DNA of 10,094 nt. Origin: Bacillota bacterium. Its GTDB lineage: Bacteria > Bacillota > Clostridia > Acetivibrionales > DTU013. A program made the translations under genes and the position numbers. Below, piece by piece: positions 1-6,774 of this stretch. The stretch lies in the NCBI GenBank assembly GCA_023411715.1, contig JAEYOM010000086.1, forward strand, positions 1-10,094. The letters run 5' to 3'. How positions within the stretch are numbered: the first letter of the stretch is position 1; each line of letters starts with the position of its first letter. Under the pieces are notes generated by a model. It saw only the letters and a list, made by a program, of their open reading frames with translations. It was not told the DNA's origin and made no database searches.

Positions 1-657
1 TTATATTTACAGTATTTAGAAAAAGCCGGTATGACCGGAGTTCCGCGTTTTCTTGGTCTGGATGGGCAAGGGCGTGAAATACTCTCATATTTACCAGGCA
101 AAACACAAGAAAAAGATAATTTAATCAATCACCCATGTATGCGAAGCGATGATACATTAGTAGATGTGTCTTGCTTTATGAGGAGACTTCATGATATATC
201 TACGGGTTTCTTACCAAAAGCTATTGAGTGTGGCTGGGGAAATCCTGACTATCCTCAGGATGAACCTGAGACAATCTGTCATAATGATGCTGCAGGATGG
301 AATTTTGTATTTGTAAATAATCGCATCGCAGGTTTATTTGATTTTGACAAAGCATGTCCTGGTACGCGAATGTGGGATTTGACATTGCCTGTGTTTAGCT
401 TAGTACCGATTACTCCATACCTGTATGAACCGGAGCATGATATTGAAGTGCCCTATGAAAAATCACAGCATGCCTCTGAACGTAAACGTCGGATAAAACT
501 GTTCTTTGAGGCATATGGCATGAATTGTTCACATAACTTTCTGGATTTGCTTATCTTTCGTATGCAAGATTTTTGCAAACACTCAAAGGGTCATGGACTT
601 ATGTGGTACACAAAAGTTGTTGCTCATATGAAAGAAACAGGTCAAGATTGGATTTAG
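1..657 (+). CDS. APH/choline-kinase-fold phosphotransferase, N-terminus cut by window edge
   Basis: The frame is open from base 1, so the apparent ATG at 31 is probably internal and the true start lies outside the window; 218 residues are visible. Counting from base 1, the catalytic-loop motif HNDAAGWN lies at residues 94-101 (H94, D96, N101), the HxDxxxxN pattern of the APH family (PF01636). A DFD motif at 114-116, followed by a WDL, fits the metal-binding segment. By family knowledge such enzymes transfer the gamma-phosphate of ATP to a small-molecule hydroxyl, in the cytoplasm. The substrate cannot be read here: aminoglycoside, choline-type and unknown substrates are all possible, and resistance should not be assumed. 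Base composition is more AT-rich than the genes from 2.2 kb onward, which suggests acquisition. A terminator follows at 709-743. Confidence 0.8.
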   Translation, partial: LYLQYLEKAGMTGVPRFLGLDGQGREILSYLPGKTQEKDNLINHPCMRSDDTLVDVSCFMRRLHDISTGFLPKAIECGWGNPDYPQDEPETICHNDAAGWNFVFVNNRIAGLFDFDKACPGTRMWDLTLPVFSLVPITPYLYEPEHDIEVPYEKSQHASERKRRIKLFFEAYGMNCSHNFLDLLIFRMQDFCKHSKGHGLMWYTKVVAHMKETGQDWI

Positions 658-708
658 CTTGGTGTTATAAGCATTAACCAACATTCGGTACGGGTATTGC
701 GTTAATAT

Positions 709-743
709 AAGCATGTGCTACAATATGTACATGCTTCTTTTTT
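709..743 (+). terminator. Intrinsic terminator of the phosphotransferase gene
   Basis: An 8-bp stem AAGCATGT (709-716) / ACATGCTT (729-736) with a 12-nt loop is followed by a run of six T at 738-743. It lies about 50 bases after the stop codon at 655-657. The stem is moderately AT-rich, so efficiency is uncertain. Confidence 0.6.
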
Positions 744-864
744 GCTCCAAATCTCGGTTGAGTTCTAAGATCATTTTCAGTACCAAAGCGGCTGCACTAT
801 GTTCATGGAATAAATCCGAACAAACAGATAAAACGTAACTGCGTGCAATCAATAATACACGAAA
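718..864 (-). pseudogene. Short coding-like remnant, C-terminal end only
   Basis: On the - strand a frame open from about 912 ends at a TAG at 720-718. Its last ~47 codons look protein-like, with an amphipathic helix-rich sequence including LIARSYVLSVCSD, HEHSAAALVLKMILELN and a charged tail RDLEQKR. There is no ATG or ribosome binding site at a sensible place, so if it is real it is the 3' end of a gene that lost its 5' part. The protein-like character fades at about 865, close to where the + strand frame of the next entry begins. I do not recognise the family. It could also be chance coding potential. Confidence 0.3.
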
Positions 865-867
865 GTT

Positions 868-1098
868 TTGCTGGCTTTTATTGAGCAAGCTGTTGAAGGG
901 GCCGAGAATGGTTTAGTATTTGAAAAACCAATTTTTATACCAAAAGACTGCCGCAATTTTCACGTTCATAAACAATTATGGTTAGAAAGAGTAATTAAAG
1001 CACAATATAAATTGGGGGAACTTACAGAAATTCCAGCAAGAGAAGCCTTGCTTGATGAAGAGCATCAAACGAGAAAAAGATACAAACTAATCAAATAA
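868..1098 (+). pseudogene. Short ORF, probable C-terminal gene fragment, function unknown
   Basis: Seventy-six codons run from a TTG at 868 to a TAA; the frame is open only from 856, after a stop at 853-855. There is no ribosome binding site in front of the TTG. The composition is protein-like: a first helix with IEQAVEGAENG, a proline-containing segment FEKPIFIPKD, then a charged helical C-terminus (KLGELTEIPAREALLDEEHQ, ending in RKRYKLIK). Lack of initiation signals and abrupt onset suggest the 3' remnant of a longer gene joined to other DNA near 855-865. I do not recognise the family. A real small protein with a non-canonical start is a less likely alternative. Confidence 0.4.
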
Positions 1099-1162
1099 TT
1101 ATTTTGAGTTGCAGTGACCGATCATTTTATTATAAGTAGAAACTGGTGAAATCTTATATAGT

Positions 1163-2014
1163 CTAGGGCTTAACCGGGTAGCTTTCGATATGTTCGAATT
1201 TCATGACCTTGACTTCACGTGTTGACACTTCAAGCGTGACCTGATCTTTGCCTACAGATCTATGCGGCCCTATGTATGGTAGTACATCGAGCTTGATTTG
1301 AAACAGATATGTCCTGTAACCGTGCGGACGTTCAATGTATTGGATATCGGGCTGCCACGGGTCGACTGCGGGGGAGATCCCTATACTTGCAGTATAGTAA
1401 TCGTCTACGGCCTTCTGAATATATGGTAGAAGTGTCGACATGGAGATATCATAATATAGTTCCTCCATGGAGTATTCAGGCGGTTTTTGAGGTGTATAGG
1501 TTTTAGTGTATCTATCAAGATACCTTTGCAGGAAGGTCGTCTCAGCATCAAAATTGAAGCAGAATGGCTTGGATTGCCCATCCAGGATCAGCAGATATGG
1601 CTTCCTCTGTGAAGGAAATATTACGTAGATATTATTAATATATTCGATCCCGGCAGCCGTCAGCAGTTTTACAGATGCTTTAACCGGCGGCTCCAATGGT
1701 ATTTTTACAATATACCCGACTTTAGGGAAAACTTTTACGTTCCCATACATCCCTGATACGGAATCGACGTATTTTAACGCTTCTTTCCGAAAACCGGTAT
1801 TACTGCCGTAACTGTCGACAACCGCACCCTTTTCGATATCAAATATTTCGACTTGTTCAGGCTTCTGTTCATCAGCATCCGTTGAAACCAAAAAGGCGCT
1901 GACGCTCATTTTCCTGCCTGTTATCCCGCACTTGAGCAGAAATGCGGTGAACAGGCATGCTAGAATGCCTGCGACAATATATAACTTTTTTCTTTCAACC
2001 ATAAATATAAGCAT
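1163..2014 (-). CDS. Membrane-anchored or secreted DUF3888 family protein
   Basis: The product has 283 residues. A basic start (ERKKL) is followed by a hydrophobic stretch at about 10-27 (LYIVAGILACLFTAFLL), a signal anchor or uncleaved signal peptide, so the rest should lie outside the membrane. The C-terminal ~95 residues (185-278) match what I know of DUF3888: TLLPYIQKAVDDYY, IERPHGYR, DVLPYIGPHRSVGKDQVTLEV and KFEHI. The middle (about 35-180) is not recognised. The family function is unknown. I kept the ATG at 2014 because a TAA lies just upstream (2020-2018) and an AGGG in the adjacent 15-bp repeat sits 9 bases before it; the next Met, at residue 5, has no site. The gene is divergent from the AraC-type regulator, a possible regulatory link. 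No clear terminator follows it. Confidence 0.72.
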   Translation of the reverse strand: MLIFMVERKKLYIVAGILACLFTAFLLKCGITGRKMSVSAFLVSTDADEQKPEQVEIFDIEKGAVVDSYGSNTGFRKEALKYVDSVSGMYGNVKVFPKVGYIVKIPLEPPVKASVKLLTAAGIEYINNIYVIFPSQRKPYLLILDGQSKPFCFNFDAETTFLQRYLDRYTKTYTPQKPPEYSMEELYYDISMSTLLPYIQKAVDDYYTASIGISPAVDPWQPDIQYIERPHGYRTYLFQIKLDVLPYIGPHRSVGKDQVTLEVSTREVKVMKFEHIESYPVKP

Positions 2015-2020
2015 GACTTA

Positions 2021-2095
2021 CTGCCCTGCTGCAAACTGCCTTACTGCAAACTGCCCTACTGCAAACTGCCCTGCTGCAAACTCCTTACTGCCATA
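2021..2095. repeat. 15-bp tandem repeat, four good copies plus one degenerate
   Basis: On the + strand the units are CTGCCCTGCTGCAAA (2021-2035), CTGCCTTACTGCAAA (2036-2050), CTGCCCTACTGCAAA (2051-2065) and CTGCCCTGCTGCAAA (2066-2080), then a degenerate copy at 2081-2095. Copies 1 and 4 are identical; copies 2 and 3 differ from them at one or two bases in the middle. On the - strand each unit carries AGGG or AAGG, and the copy nearest the DUF3888 start provides its only plausible Shine-Dalgarno sequence. The period is a multiple of three. Copy number could vary by slippage. Confidence 0.9.
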
Positions 2096-2246
2096 TTGAT
2101 GGTTATGCCCGGCTGATCTGGAGCAGAACCTGTAATAGAAATATATTATAATATCGATATAGATCATTAGTTTATCCAACGCCCGACAAAACTGAGCACA
2201 AAATATCAGGAAGATCAGGAACCGGAAAATTATAATACAAACAGAT
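2096..2246. other. Divergent intergenic region without a confident promoter
   Basis: This AT-rich spacer must carry the promoters of the divergent DUF3888 and AraC-type genes. A + strand TATAAT at 2231-2236 lies just before the regulator's ribosome binding site, and a - strand TATAAT at 2150-2145 points to the DUF3888 gene. Neither has a good -35 hexamer at 16-18 bases. No operator-like palindrome stands out. Confidence 0.35.
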
Positions 2247-2258
2247 GGAGGTGAACGA

Positions 2259-3047
2259 ATGGATTCCATAGCGGACGTTCAGAAAGCTATAGACTATATT
2301 GAGGACAATATCACGGAGACTCTGGATTATCGATCGATCGCAGCACGGGCTTTTATGTCGGCATACCATTTCCAGCGCGTATTCTCGATTCTTTGCAGCT
2401 GCACTCTCGGAGAATATATCAGAAACCGCAGGCTGACATTGGCAGGATGTGAATTGCAGTCGACGGATATCAAGGTCATAGATATCGCACTGAAGTACGG
2501 TTATGAAACGCCTGAAAGCTTTGCACGCGCTTTCGCGCGTTTCTATGGGATCACTCCTTCGATGGCCCGGGTATCAAGGAGCCCTTTGAATTCATTTGAG
2601 AGGATATCCATCAAATCTATTTTGGAAGGTCGGAAGGATAAGATGAAGGAATTCAGCAAAAGAGGTTATCAAGTCAGGGAAAACGGAGCTGTCTACTATA
2701 CGAAGGATATGGACAGGACGGCGGAATGGTTCAGGGACATACTGGGCTGGTATTACGAGATCGATGCGAGGGATGAGGAAGGAAAAGGCTCGTATGGGTG
2801 TGTTTTCAGCATACCTCACGAAATAGAAGAACTGCACATTGCCCCTTTCACCGGAATCCACATGTTTTACGGCGAGCCGCTCAAAGGAATGGCCGCATTC
2901 ATGCTGGTTCAGGGCATAGATCAGTTATATGAATTCGTCAAAAAGAACGGTTGGGAGCATATCACGGAAGTGCAGCAGCAGCCTTGGGGCAGCAGAACCT
3001 GTGATATAACTACTATCGACGGTTCCATACTAAGGTTTTTCGAATAA
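2259..3047 (+). CDS. AraC-family regulator with C-terminal glyoxalase/VOC domain
   Basis: The product has 262 residues. Residues 8-106 form an AraC-type DNA-binding domain: the first helix-turn-helix at about 24-46 (SIAARAFMSAYHFQRVF) and the second with the signature YGYETPESFARAFARFYGITPS (80-101). A linker (107-140) leads to a single VOC module at about 142-262, with YYTKDMDRTAEWFRDILGW at the start and the strand DITTIDGSILRFFE at the end. VOC folds bind small molecules or metals, so a one-component sensor-regulator is likely; the ligand is unknown. The ATG at 2259 is preceded by GGAGGTGA (2247-2254), which fixes the start. More usual AraC relatives with the HTH at the N-terminus carry a GyrI-like effector domain. 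The target may be the divergent DUF3888 gene or the regulator itself. Confidence 0.85.
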   Translation: MDSIADVQKAIDYIEDNITETLDYRSIAARAFMSAYHFQRVFSILCSCTLGEYIRNRRLTLAGCELQSTDIKVIDIALKYGYETPESFARAFARFYGITPSMARVSRSPLNSFERISIKSILEGRKDKMKEFSKRGYQVRENGAVYYTKDMDRTAEWFRDILGWYYEIDARDEEGKGSYGCVFSIPHEIEELHIAPFTGIHMFYGEPLKGMAAFMLVQGIDQLYEFVKKNGWEHITEVQQQPWGSRTCDITTIDGSILRFFE

Positions 3048-3049
3048 GT

Positions 3050-3078
3050 TTGACAATTTGAGCTGGGTAATATAATAT
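3050..3078 (+). promoter_or_regulatory. Promoter-like site directly after the AraC-VOC gene
   Basis: A perfect TTGACA (3050-3055) is followed by TATAATAT (3071-3078), giving a spacer of 15 bases to TATAAT or 17 to TAATAT. It starts three bases after the regulator's stop codon. The predicted start, near 3085, would run almost at once into the hairpin at 3092-3128, so it may be fortuitous. Confidence 0.4.
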
Positions 3079-3091
3079 GCAGGATGTTCGG

Positions 3092-3128
3092 AAGCAGGGC
3101 GGATAGCTGAACACCCTGCCTTTTCTTT
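3092..3128 (+). terminator. Intrinsic terminator after the AraC-VOC gene
   Basis: GCAGGG (3094-3099) pairs with CCCTGC (3114-3119) around a 14-nt loop, and AA/TT pairs extend the stem past a one-base bulge. It is followed by TTTTCTTT. It lies about 45 bases past the stop codon and should separate the regulator from the acyl-CoA synthetase gene. Confidence 0.7.
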
Positions 3129-3162
3129 ATAGATAAATTTTGTCCGTTATCTGTGTGATTAT

Positions 3163-3190
3163 TGATATTATTTACAATTAGCATTAATAT
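3163..3190 (+). promoter_or_regulatory. Possible promoter of the acyl-CoA synthetase gene
   Basis: TTGATA (3163-3168) and TAATAT (3185-3190) are separated by 16 bases, about 90 bases before the chosen start codon. The whole region 3130-3215 is AT-rich, so several equally weak alternatives exist, for example TTTACA at 3171. No fatty-acid regulator operator was recognised. Confidence 0.35.
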
Positions 3191-3280
3191 TATTTATGTA
3201 GATTCTTTAATCTGTAAAATCCTCCCTGGATTCTGATGATAATCTTAAAATGTATTGTGGATAAGGAGAGATCGGTCATC

Positions 3281-4990
3281 ATGGCAAATAGAAATTATCC
3301 TTTATATGAAACGACTGTCTTTGAAGATTTCAGGATCATGACTGAGAATGTGGCAAAAAAATACCCGGACAGAGTTGCGATTTCCTATAAAAAGAATCCG
3401 CACGATAAGGAAACCGTAGATGTGACCTATGTGCAGGCAAGAGACCACATACGAGATATGGGGACTGAACTGATTTCAATGGGGTGCCGTGACAAACACG
3501 TCGCACTTATAGGCGAAAGTTCATATGAATGGGTTTGTTCTTATTTCAGCCTTATGTCTGTCGGTTCGGTCGTAGTGCCGGTCGACAGGGAGCTGCCTGC
3601 GGATGAGATCGCAGGTATACTTAATACTGCAGAATGTGAATTTGTATTATACAGCGCGGCGATAGAGAACAAAATCGAATCGGTCAGGGATAAGGTAACA
3701 TGCCTCAAAACCTGCATCTGCATGGGAGAGCCGAAGATGGGGGATGCGGTAAAATTATCCGGCATCGCGGCTAGGGGCGCTGAACGTTTTGCAAATGGCG
3801 ACAATTCCTATTATGACTATAAGATCGACCCCGGGCGCCTTGCCAGCATCGTGTTCACTTCGGGCACGACGGGAAAAGGCAAGGGCGTCATGCTTTCTCA
3901 AACGAATATCGTTTCGGATATGACCCAGGGTATGTATAACTTTGCAATAACCCCAAAAACGATGAACGTGCTTCCGCCGCACCATACATTTGGTTCTACC
4001 GTGAATTTCGTGGGACATTACTCGCAGGGCTCATCCATATATATTTCAAGCGGCCTCAAATATATAGTCGATGAGATAAAGGAACAGAAGCCTTCCCATC
4101 TGATACTGGTTCCCTTGTTCGTTGAAGCTCTGTATAAGAAGCTGTGGGCGGGAGCCGAGAAGAGCGGAAAGGCGGATATGCTGCGACGTATGATGAAGAT
4201 CAGCAACGGCCTGCGCAAATGCGGCATAGATCTGCGCCGCGTACTGTTCAGGAGCGTACTGGCATCCTTCGGAGGAAAACTTGAAATGATCATATGCGGC
4301 GGCGCAAACCTTAACCAGGATATAATCGAAACCTTTGACGCCATCGGGATAACAATCCTCAACGGCTACGGCATCACCGAGTGTTCTCCGCTGATCTCAT
4401 GCAACAGGAACAGGTACCAGAAAAAGGGAAGCGTCGGTACTCCGATAATCGGTGAACTTGTTAAAATAAAAGACCCTGATGAAAACAGAGAGGGTGAGAT
4501 CTGCGTCAAGGGCCCGAATGTCATGCTGGGCTATTTTAAGGATCCCGAAGCTACCAAAGCGGCATTTGACGAGGAAGGCTATTTCAGGACGGGCGATTAC
4601 GGAAAGCTTGACGAAGAGGGCTGGATATACATTACAGGCAGACTGAAAAACCTCATTATTCTAAGTAACGGCAAGAACGTATATCCGGAGGAAATCGAGA
4701 CCGAAATATCAGGGATTTACGGCGTCAACGAATGTGTGGTCTATGCCGGTGAAAGTAAGGCGCAGAAGAACAAGGAAGTTATCGTTGCCGAGATATTCCC
4801 GGACTTTGATGCGCTGAAAGACAGAGGTATAGACGATGTCAAGGAATATTTCGAGAACGGGATAAAGGATATAAACAGCCGGATGGTTACGTATAAGGCA
4901 GTTAAGATGGTAAAGATACGCGATGTGGAATTTAAAAAGAATACATCAAAGAAAATACTGCGTTTTGCCATTGACAAAAGCATAGAGTAA
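3281..4990 (+). CDS. Long-chain acyl-CoA synthetase (AMP-forming ligase)
   Basis: The 569-residue product belongs to the ANL adenylate-forming superfamily, FadD/FAA-like branch. These enzymes activate a fatty acid with ATP to an acyl-adenylate, then transfer it to CoA. Visible motifs: the nucleotide-binding loop TSGTTGKGKG (193-202); YGITECSP, the aromatic-G-x-T-E motif; TGDYG (437-441) with the ribose-binding aspartate; GRLKNLIILSNGKNVYPEEIE, the hinge region; and near the C-terminus NTSKKILR, where the second K of KK is the expected catalytic lysine, with K replacing the usual G before it. The start at 3281 is chosen because AAGGAGAG (3263-3270) lies 10 bases upstream; an in-frame ATG at 3236 has no such site. 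No membrane segment is seen. The gene looks monocistronic. The chain-length preference, or a role in lipid recycling, cannot be read. Confidence 0.9.
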   Translation: MANRNYPLYETTVFEDFRIMTENVAKKYPDRVAISYKKNPHDKETVDVTYVQARDHIRDMGTELISMGCRDKHVALIGESSYEWVCSYFSLMSVGSVVVPVDRELPADEIAGILNTAECEFVLYSAAIENKIESVRDKVTCLKTCICMGEPKMGDAVKLSGIAARGAERFANGDNSYYDYKIDPGRLASIVFTSGTTGKGKGVMLSQTNIVSDMTQGMYNFAITPKTMNVLPPHHTFGSTVNFVGHYSQGSSIYISSGLKYIVDEIKEQKPSHLILVPLFVEALYKKLWAGAEKSGKADMLRRMMKISNGLRKCGIDLRRVLFRSVLASFGGKLEMIICGGANLNQDIIETFDAIGITILNGYGITECSPLISCNRNRYQKKGSVGTPIIGELVKIKDPDENREGEICVKGPNVMLGYFKDPEATKAAFDEEGYFRTGDYGKLDEEGWIYITGRLKNLIILSNGKNVYPEEIETEISGIYGVNECVVYAGESKAQKNKEVIVAEIFPDFDALKDRGIDDVKEYFENGIKDINSRMVTYKAVKMVKIRDVEFKKNTSKKILRFAIDKSIE

Positions 4991-5001
4991 AGTTTTTATA
5001 C

Positions 5002-5031
5002 TTGACAAAGCTATATGGTGTAATGTATTAT
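5002..5031 (+). promoter_or_regulatory. Promoter of tRNA-Tyr
   Basis: A perfect TTGACA (5002-5007) and TATTAT (5026-5031) are 18 bases apart, about 40 bases before the mature tRNA. Transcription would start near 5038, leaving a short 5' leader for RNase P to remove. Confidence 0.7.
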
Positions 5032-5070
5032 ATAACATGCGTCGGTTGAAAAAAGCCGGACGCGTGATAC

Positions 5071-5155
5071 GGAGGGGTTCCCGAGCGGCCAAAGGGGGCA
5101 GACTGTAAATCTGTTGTCTCTGACTTCGATGGTTCGAATCCATCTCCCTCCACCA
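5071..5155 (+). tRNA. tRNA-Tyr (GTA), class II, CCA encoded
   Basis: The 85-base gene folds as a cloverleaf with a long variable arm, as expected for bacterial tRNA-Tyr. The acceptor arms are GGAGGGG (5071-5077) and TCCCTCC (5145-5151), with one G-U pair at the base. The anticodon stem-loop CAGA-CTGTAAA-TCTG puts GTA at 5105-5107. The T arm GATGG-TTCGAAT-CCATC spans 5128-5144. The discriminator base is A (5152) and CCA is encoded at 5153-5155. It stands alone between its own promoter and terminator rather than in a tRNA cluster. Confidence 0.97.
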
Positions 5156-5166
5156 TAATTTATCTG

Positions 5167-5192
5167 AAAACCCTTGCACTGCAAGGGTTTTT
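5167..5192 (+). terminator. Strong intrinsic terminator after tRNA-Tyr
   Basis: Perfect 11-bp arms AAAACCCTTGC (5167-5177) and GCAAGGGTTTT (5181-5191) enclose a 3-base loop and end in TTTTT. The A-tract/T-tract symmetry means it can also stop transcripts arriving on the - strand from the gtrA-like operon, which ends at 5294. Confidence 0.92.
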
Positions 5193-5293
5193 GGCATTTC
5201 TGGCCAGCTAAATATACAAGTGATCAGCATGTTTCAGGCCTTTTTGATCTGTTTTCTGGGATTCGGCGTTCGCTTGTATTTGCGCAGTATTTC

Positions 5294-5743
5294 CTATTTG
5301 TAAATCACCTTTTTATATATGATAAAGTTCCAGCTGACCACGGCACCTATTGCGAATACCTTGGCGAACATGTACTGCATGGAAAGCCGTCCGGTTAGAA
5401 GGTACATTATGAGGTCAGATGCGCCAAGGTTGACCAGATACAGCGCAAGATACATGGGAAGCTGCCTGCTGAGCTTCATTTTCGACTTGAACGACCAGAG
5501 CCTGTTCATCAGGAAATTGAACCAGAAGACTATGGACAGTGCTATCGTGTTCGATACGACAATGGTCTGCCGGGCCACATCCTTAAAAACGTAAAGCAGC
5601 GTGAACTCGATGGCAGCGCTGCTGAACCCCGTCACAAGATAACGTATGATCTGCCCCATAGTCTCAGGTGTAAGGTACCTGGAGAGATACTTGGTTTTCC
5701 TCAGTTTCTCCATTACTATACTATCGCTCAAATGAATGCTCAT
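5294..5743 (-). CDS. GtrA-like four-helix membrane protein
   Basis: The product has 149 residues and matches the GtrA family (PF04138). Four hydrophobic segments lie at about 32-53, 61-84, 96-117 and 127-147. Typical elements are RYLVTGFSSAAIEFTLLYVF in the first, NFLMNRLWSF closing the second, and NFIIYKKVIY at the end. GtrA proteins are thought to help move undecaprenyl-linked sugars across the membrane during cell-surface polysaccharide or teichoic acid glycosylation. The frame is open to a TTG at 5761, but the ATG at 5743 has AGAGGA just upstream and leaves 7 bases to the stop of the preceding gene, so I use it. It is co-transcribed with the mutarotase-like gene. No glycosyltransferase partner is visible, so the sugar is unknown. 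The tRNA terminator on the far side probably ends this operon too. Confidence 0.85.
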   Translation of the reverse strand: MSIHLSDSIVMEKLRKTKYLSRYLTPETMGQIIRYLVTGFSSAAIEFTLLYVFKDVARQTIVVSNTIALSIVFWFNFLMNRLWSFKSKMKLSRQLPMYLALYLVNLGASDLIMYLLTGRLSMQYMFAKVFAIGAVVSWNFIIYKKVIYK

Positions 5744-5750
5744 GGTTCCT

Positions 5751-6656
5751 CTACTTAGCAATAAGCGGGATAATATCCGCTTCTATATCCTTTTCGTTTT
5801 TCGGTTTGTCTATATCATCATAAAGAGACCAGTTTTCTGTGTGGATAACGGTCTCATCGGGACCGAGCAGTGAAATCGGACTTAAGGATTCCATTTCCAT
5901 AAACCTGTCGTTCGTATAGGTTTCATAAGAGCAATTGTTATCGGGGTATTCCATTTCGGCATCATGCTCGAACCTGAGTACAAAAAGGTGGCCGTGGTTT
6001 GCATAAGCGGCCCAGCCTGATTCATTCGGAAGCCCGATCTTGAACGCCGAGGATGTTTTTTCGCTCTGGGTAAGTATAACATACTTTTCACCCCAGTGAA
6101 CACGTTTATCGTTCATTTTCGTATATGGCCAGAGCGAGATGTTTCCGTTGGGCAGCAGGCCGGTCTCGCGTGTGTTGAGAGGTATGACGCCTACGCCTCC
6201 GGCAGCCATCATTGAAATGGCCCAGGCCGAGAGCTCCACGTCCCACATGCCGGTATTGGTTAGTTTATGCTGCACCATGACGCGTGAGCTTTCAGGATCC
6301 AATATAACTTCCATTTCCTTTCTGATCATCGTAGCGGGTTCGACATCCTGTGTGAGAACGATCCCGTGTTTTTTCTTTTTCCAGCCTACCTTGGTGTTGT
6401 CAGGCTGGTATGTGCGGACAGGGTGTTCGGGACTGTGCCAGAGTCTGTGGCCCCCGCATATCCTGTAATCGTCTCCGCCGATCAGGCCAAGGTGCTCCTC
6501 GAATTCAACGAATTCATTTTCCTTGCCCGCAAATCCATAGCGGATTATTCTTGGCCCTACATCAGTCGTTGCTATCAGATCAACTATCCCGTTTGAAATC
6601 TCAATGCAGTTTTTCCAGCCTTTATACGCGGTCTTTGTGATGGTTACTTCGCCCAA
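5751..6656 (-). CDS. Galactose-mutarotase-fold protein (aldose 1-epimerase-like / DUF4380-like)
   Basis: The product has about 300 residues, is soluble with no signal peptide, and is rich in beta-strand sequence. Landmarks are an N-terminal AYKGWKNCIEISNG, then TTDVGPRIIRYGF, GGHRLWHSPE (68-77) with candidate catalytic histidines, and NDRFMEMESLSPISLLGPDE near the C-terminus. This pattern resembles the galactose mutarotase-like superfamily, DUF4380 branch, whose members interconvert sugar anomers or bind carbohydrates; assignment to a specific activity is inference. Start choice: GGAGGG (6668-6663) touches the ATG at 6662 with no spacer, while an in-frame TTG at 6656 has a normal 6-base spacing, so I prefer the TTG; the difference is two residues. 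It is the first gene of the operon with the GtrA-like gene, which supports a role in sugar or cell-envelope metabolism. Confidence 0.72.
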   Translation of the reverse strand: MGEVTITKTAYKGWKNCIEISNGIVDLIATTDVGPRIIRYGFAGKENEFVEFEEHLGLIGGDDYRICGGHRLWHSPEHPVRTYQPDNTKVGWKKKKHGIVLTQDVEPATMIRKEMEVILDPESSRVMVQHKLTNTGMWDVELSAWAISMMAAGGVGVIPLNTRETGLLPNGNISLWPYTKMNDKRVHWGEKYVILTQSEKTSSAFKIGLPNESGWAAYANHGHLFVLRFEHDAEMEYPDNNCSYETYTNDRFMEMESLSPISLLGPDETVIHTENWSLYDDIDKPKNEKDIEADIIPLIAK

Positions 6657-6694
6657 AACCATCCCTCCATTCAGTAAGTAGTATTTTCCATATC

Positions 6695-6723
6695 ATTATA
6701 TATAATACGCCGTATAATCACAA
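6695..6723 (-). promoter_or_regulatory. Promoter of the mutarotase-like/gtrA-like operon
   Basis: On the - strand TTGTGA (6723-6718) and TATAAT (6700-6695) are 17 bases apart, giving a start near 6688 and a leader of about 30 bases. An 11-bp palindrome ATACGcCGTAT (6705-6715) lies in the spacer between the hexamers and could be an operator, though no regulator gene is adjacent. Confidence 0.5.
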
Positions 6724-6774
6724 TAAGTATAAACCAACGTAATGTATAGCAACTGGATAATTTACAAATAGGAG

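Noticed and set aside
697..724. Promoter-like TTGCGT / TACAAT after the phosphotransferase
   Set aside because: It overlaps the terminator hairpin and leads to no gene with a start signal; the hairpin plus T-run explains the same bases better.
2018..2269. 83-codon - strand ORF ending in F-A-[AV]-[GR]-Q repeats, in frame with the DUF3888 gene and separated by one TAA
   Set aside because: It starts inside the regulator's start region, has no ribosome binding site, and its repeated peptide is simply the translation of the 15-bp DNA repeat.
2592..2861. - strand ORF inside the AraC-VOC gene
   Set aside because: Shadow of a well supported gene; no start signal and no family-like features.
4018..4362. 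114-codon - strand ORF inside the acyl-CoA synthetase gene
   Set aside because: Antisense shadow; the + strand has clear ANL-superfamily motifs throughout.
5174..5398. + strand ORF between tRNA-Tyr and the GtrA-like gene
   Set aside because: It starts inside the terminator hairpin and overlaps the GtrA-like coding end; no ribosome binding site. I see no tRNA-end duplication that would mark an integrated element.
6139..6468. 109-codon + strand ORF within the mutarotase-like gene
   Set aside because: Antisense shadow; the - strand frame has a better start, operon context and a recognisable fold pattern.
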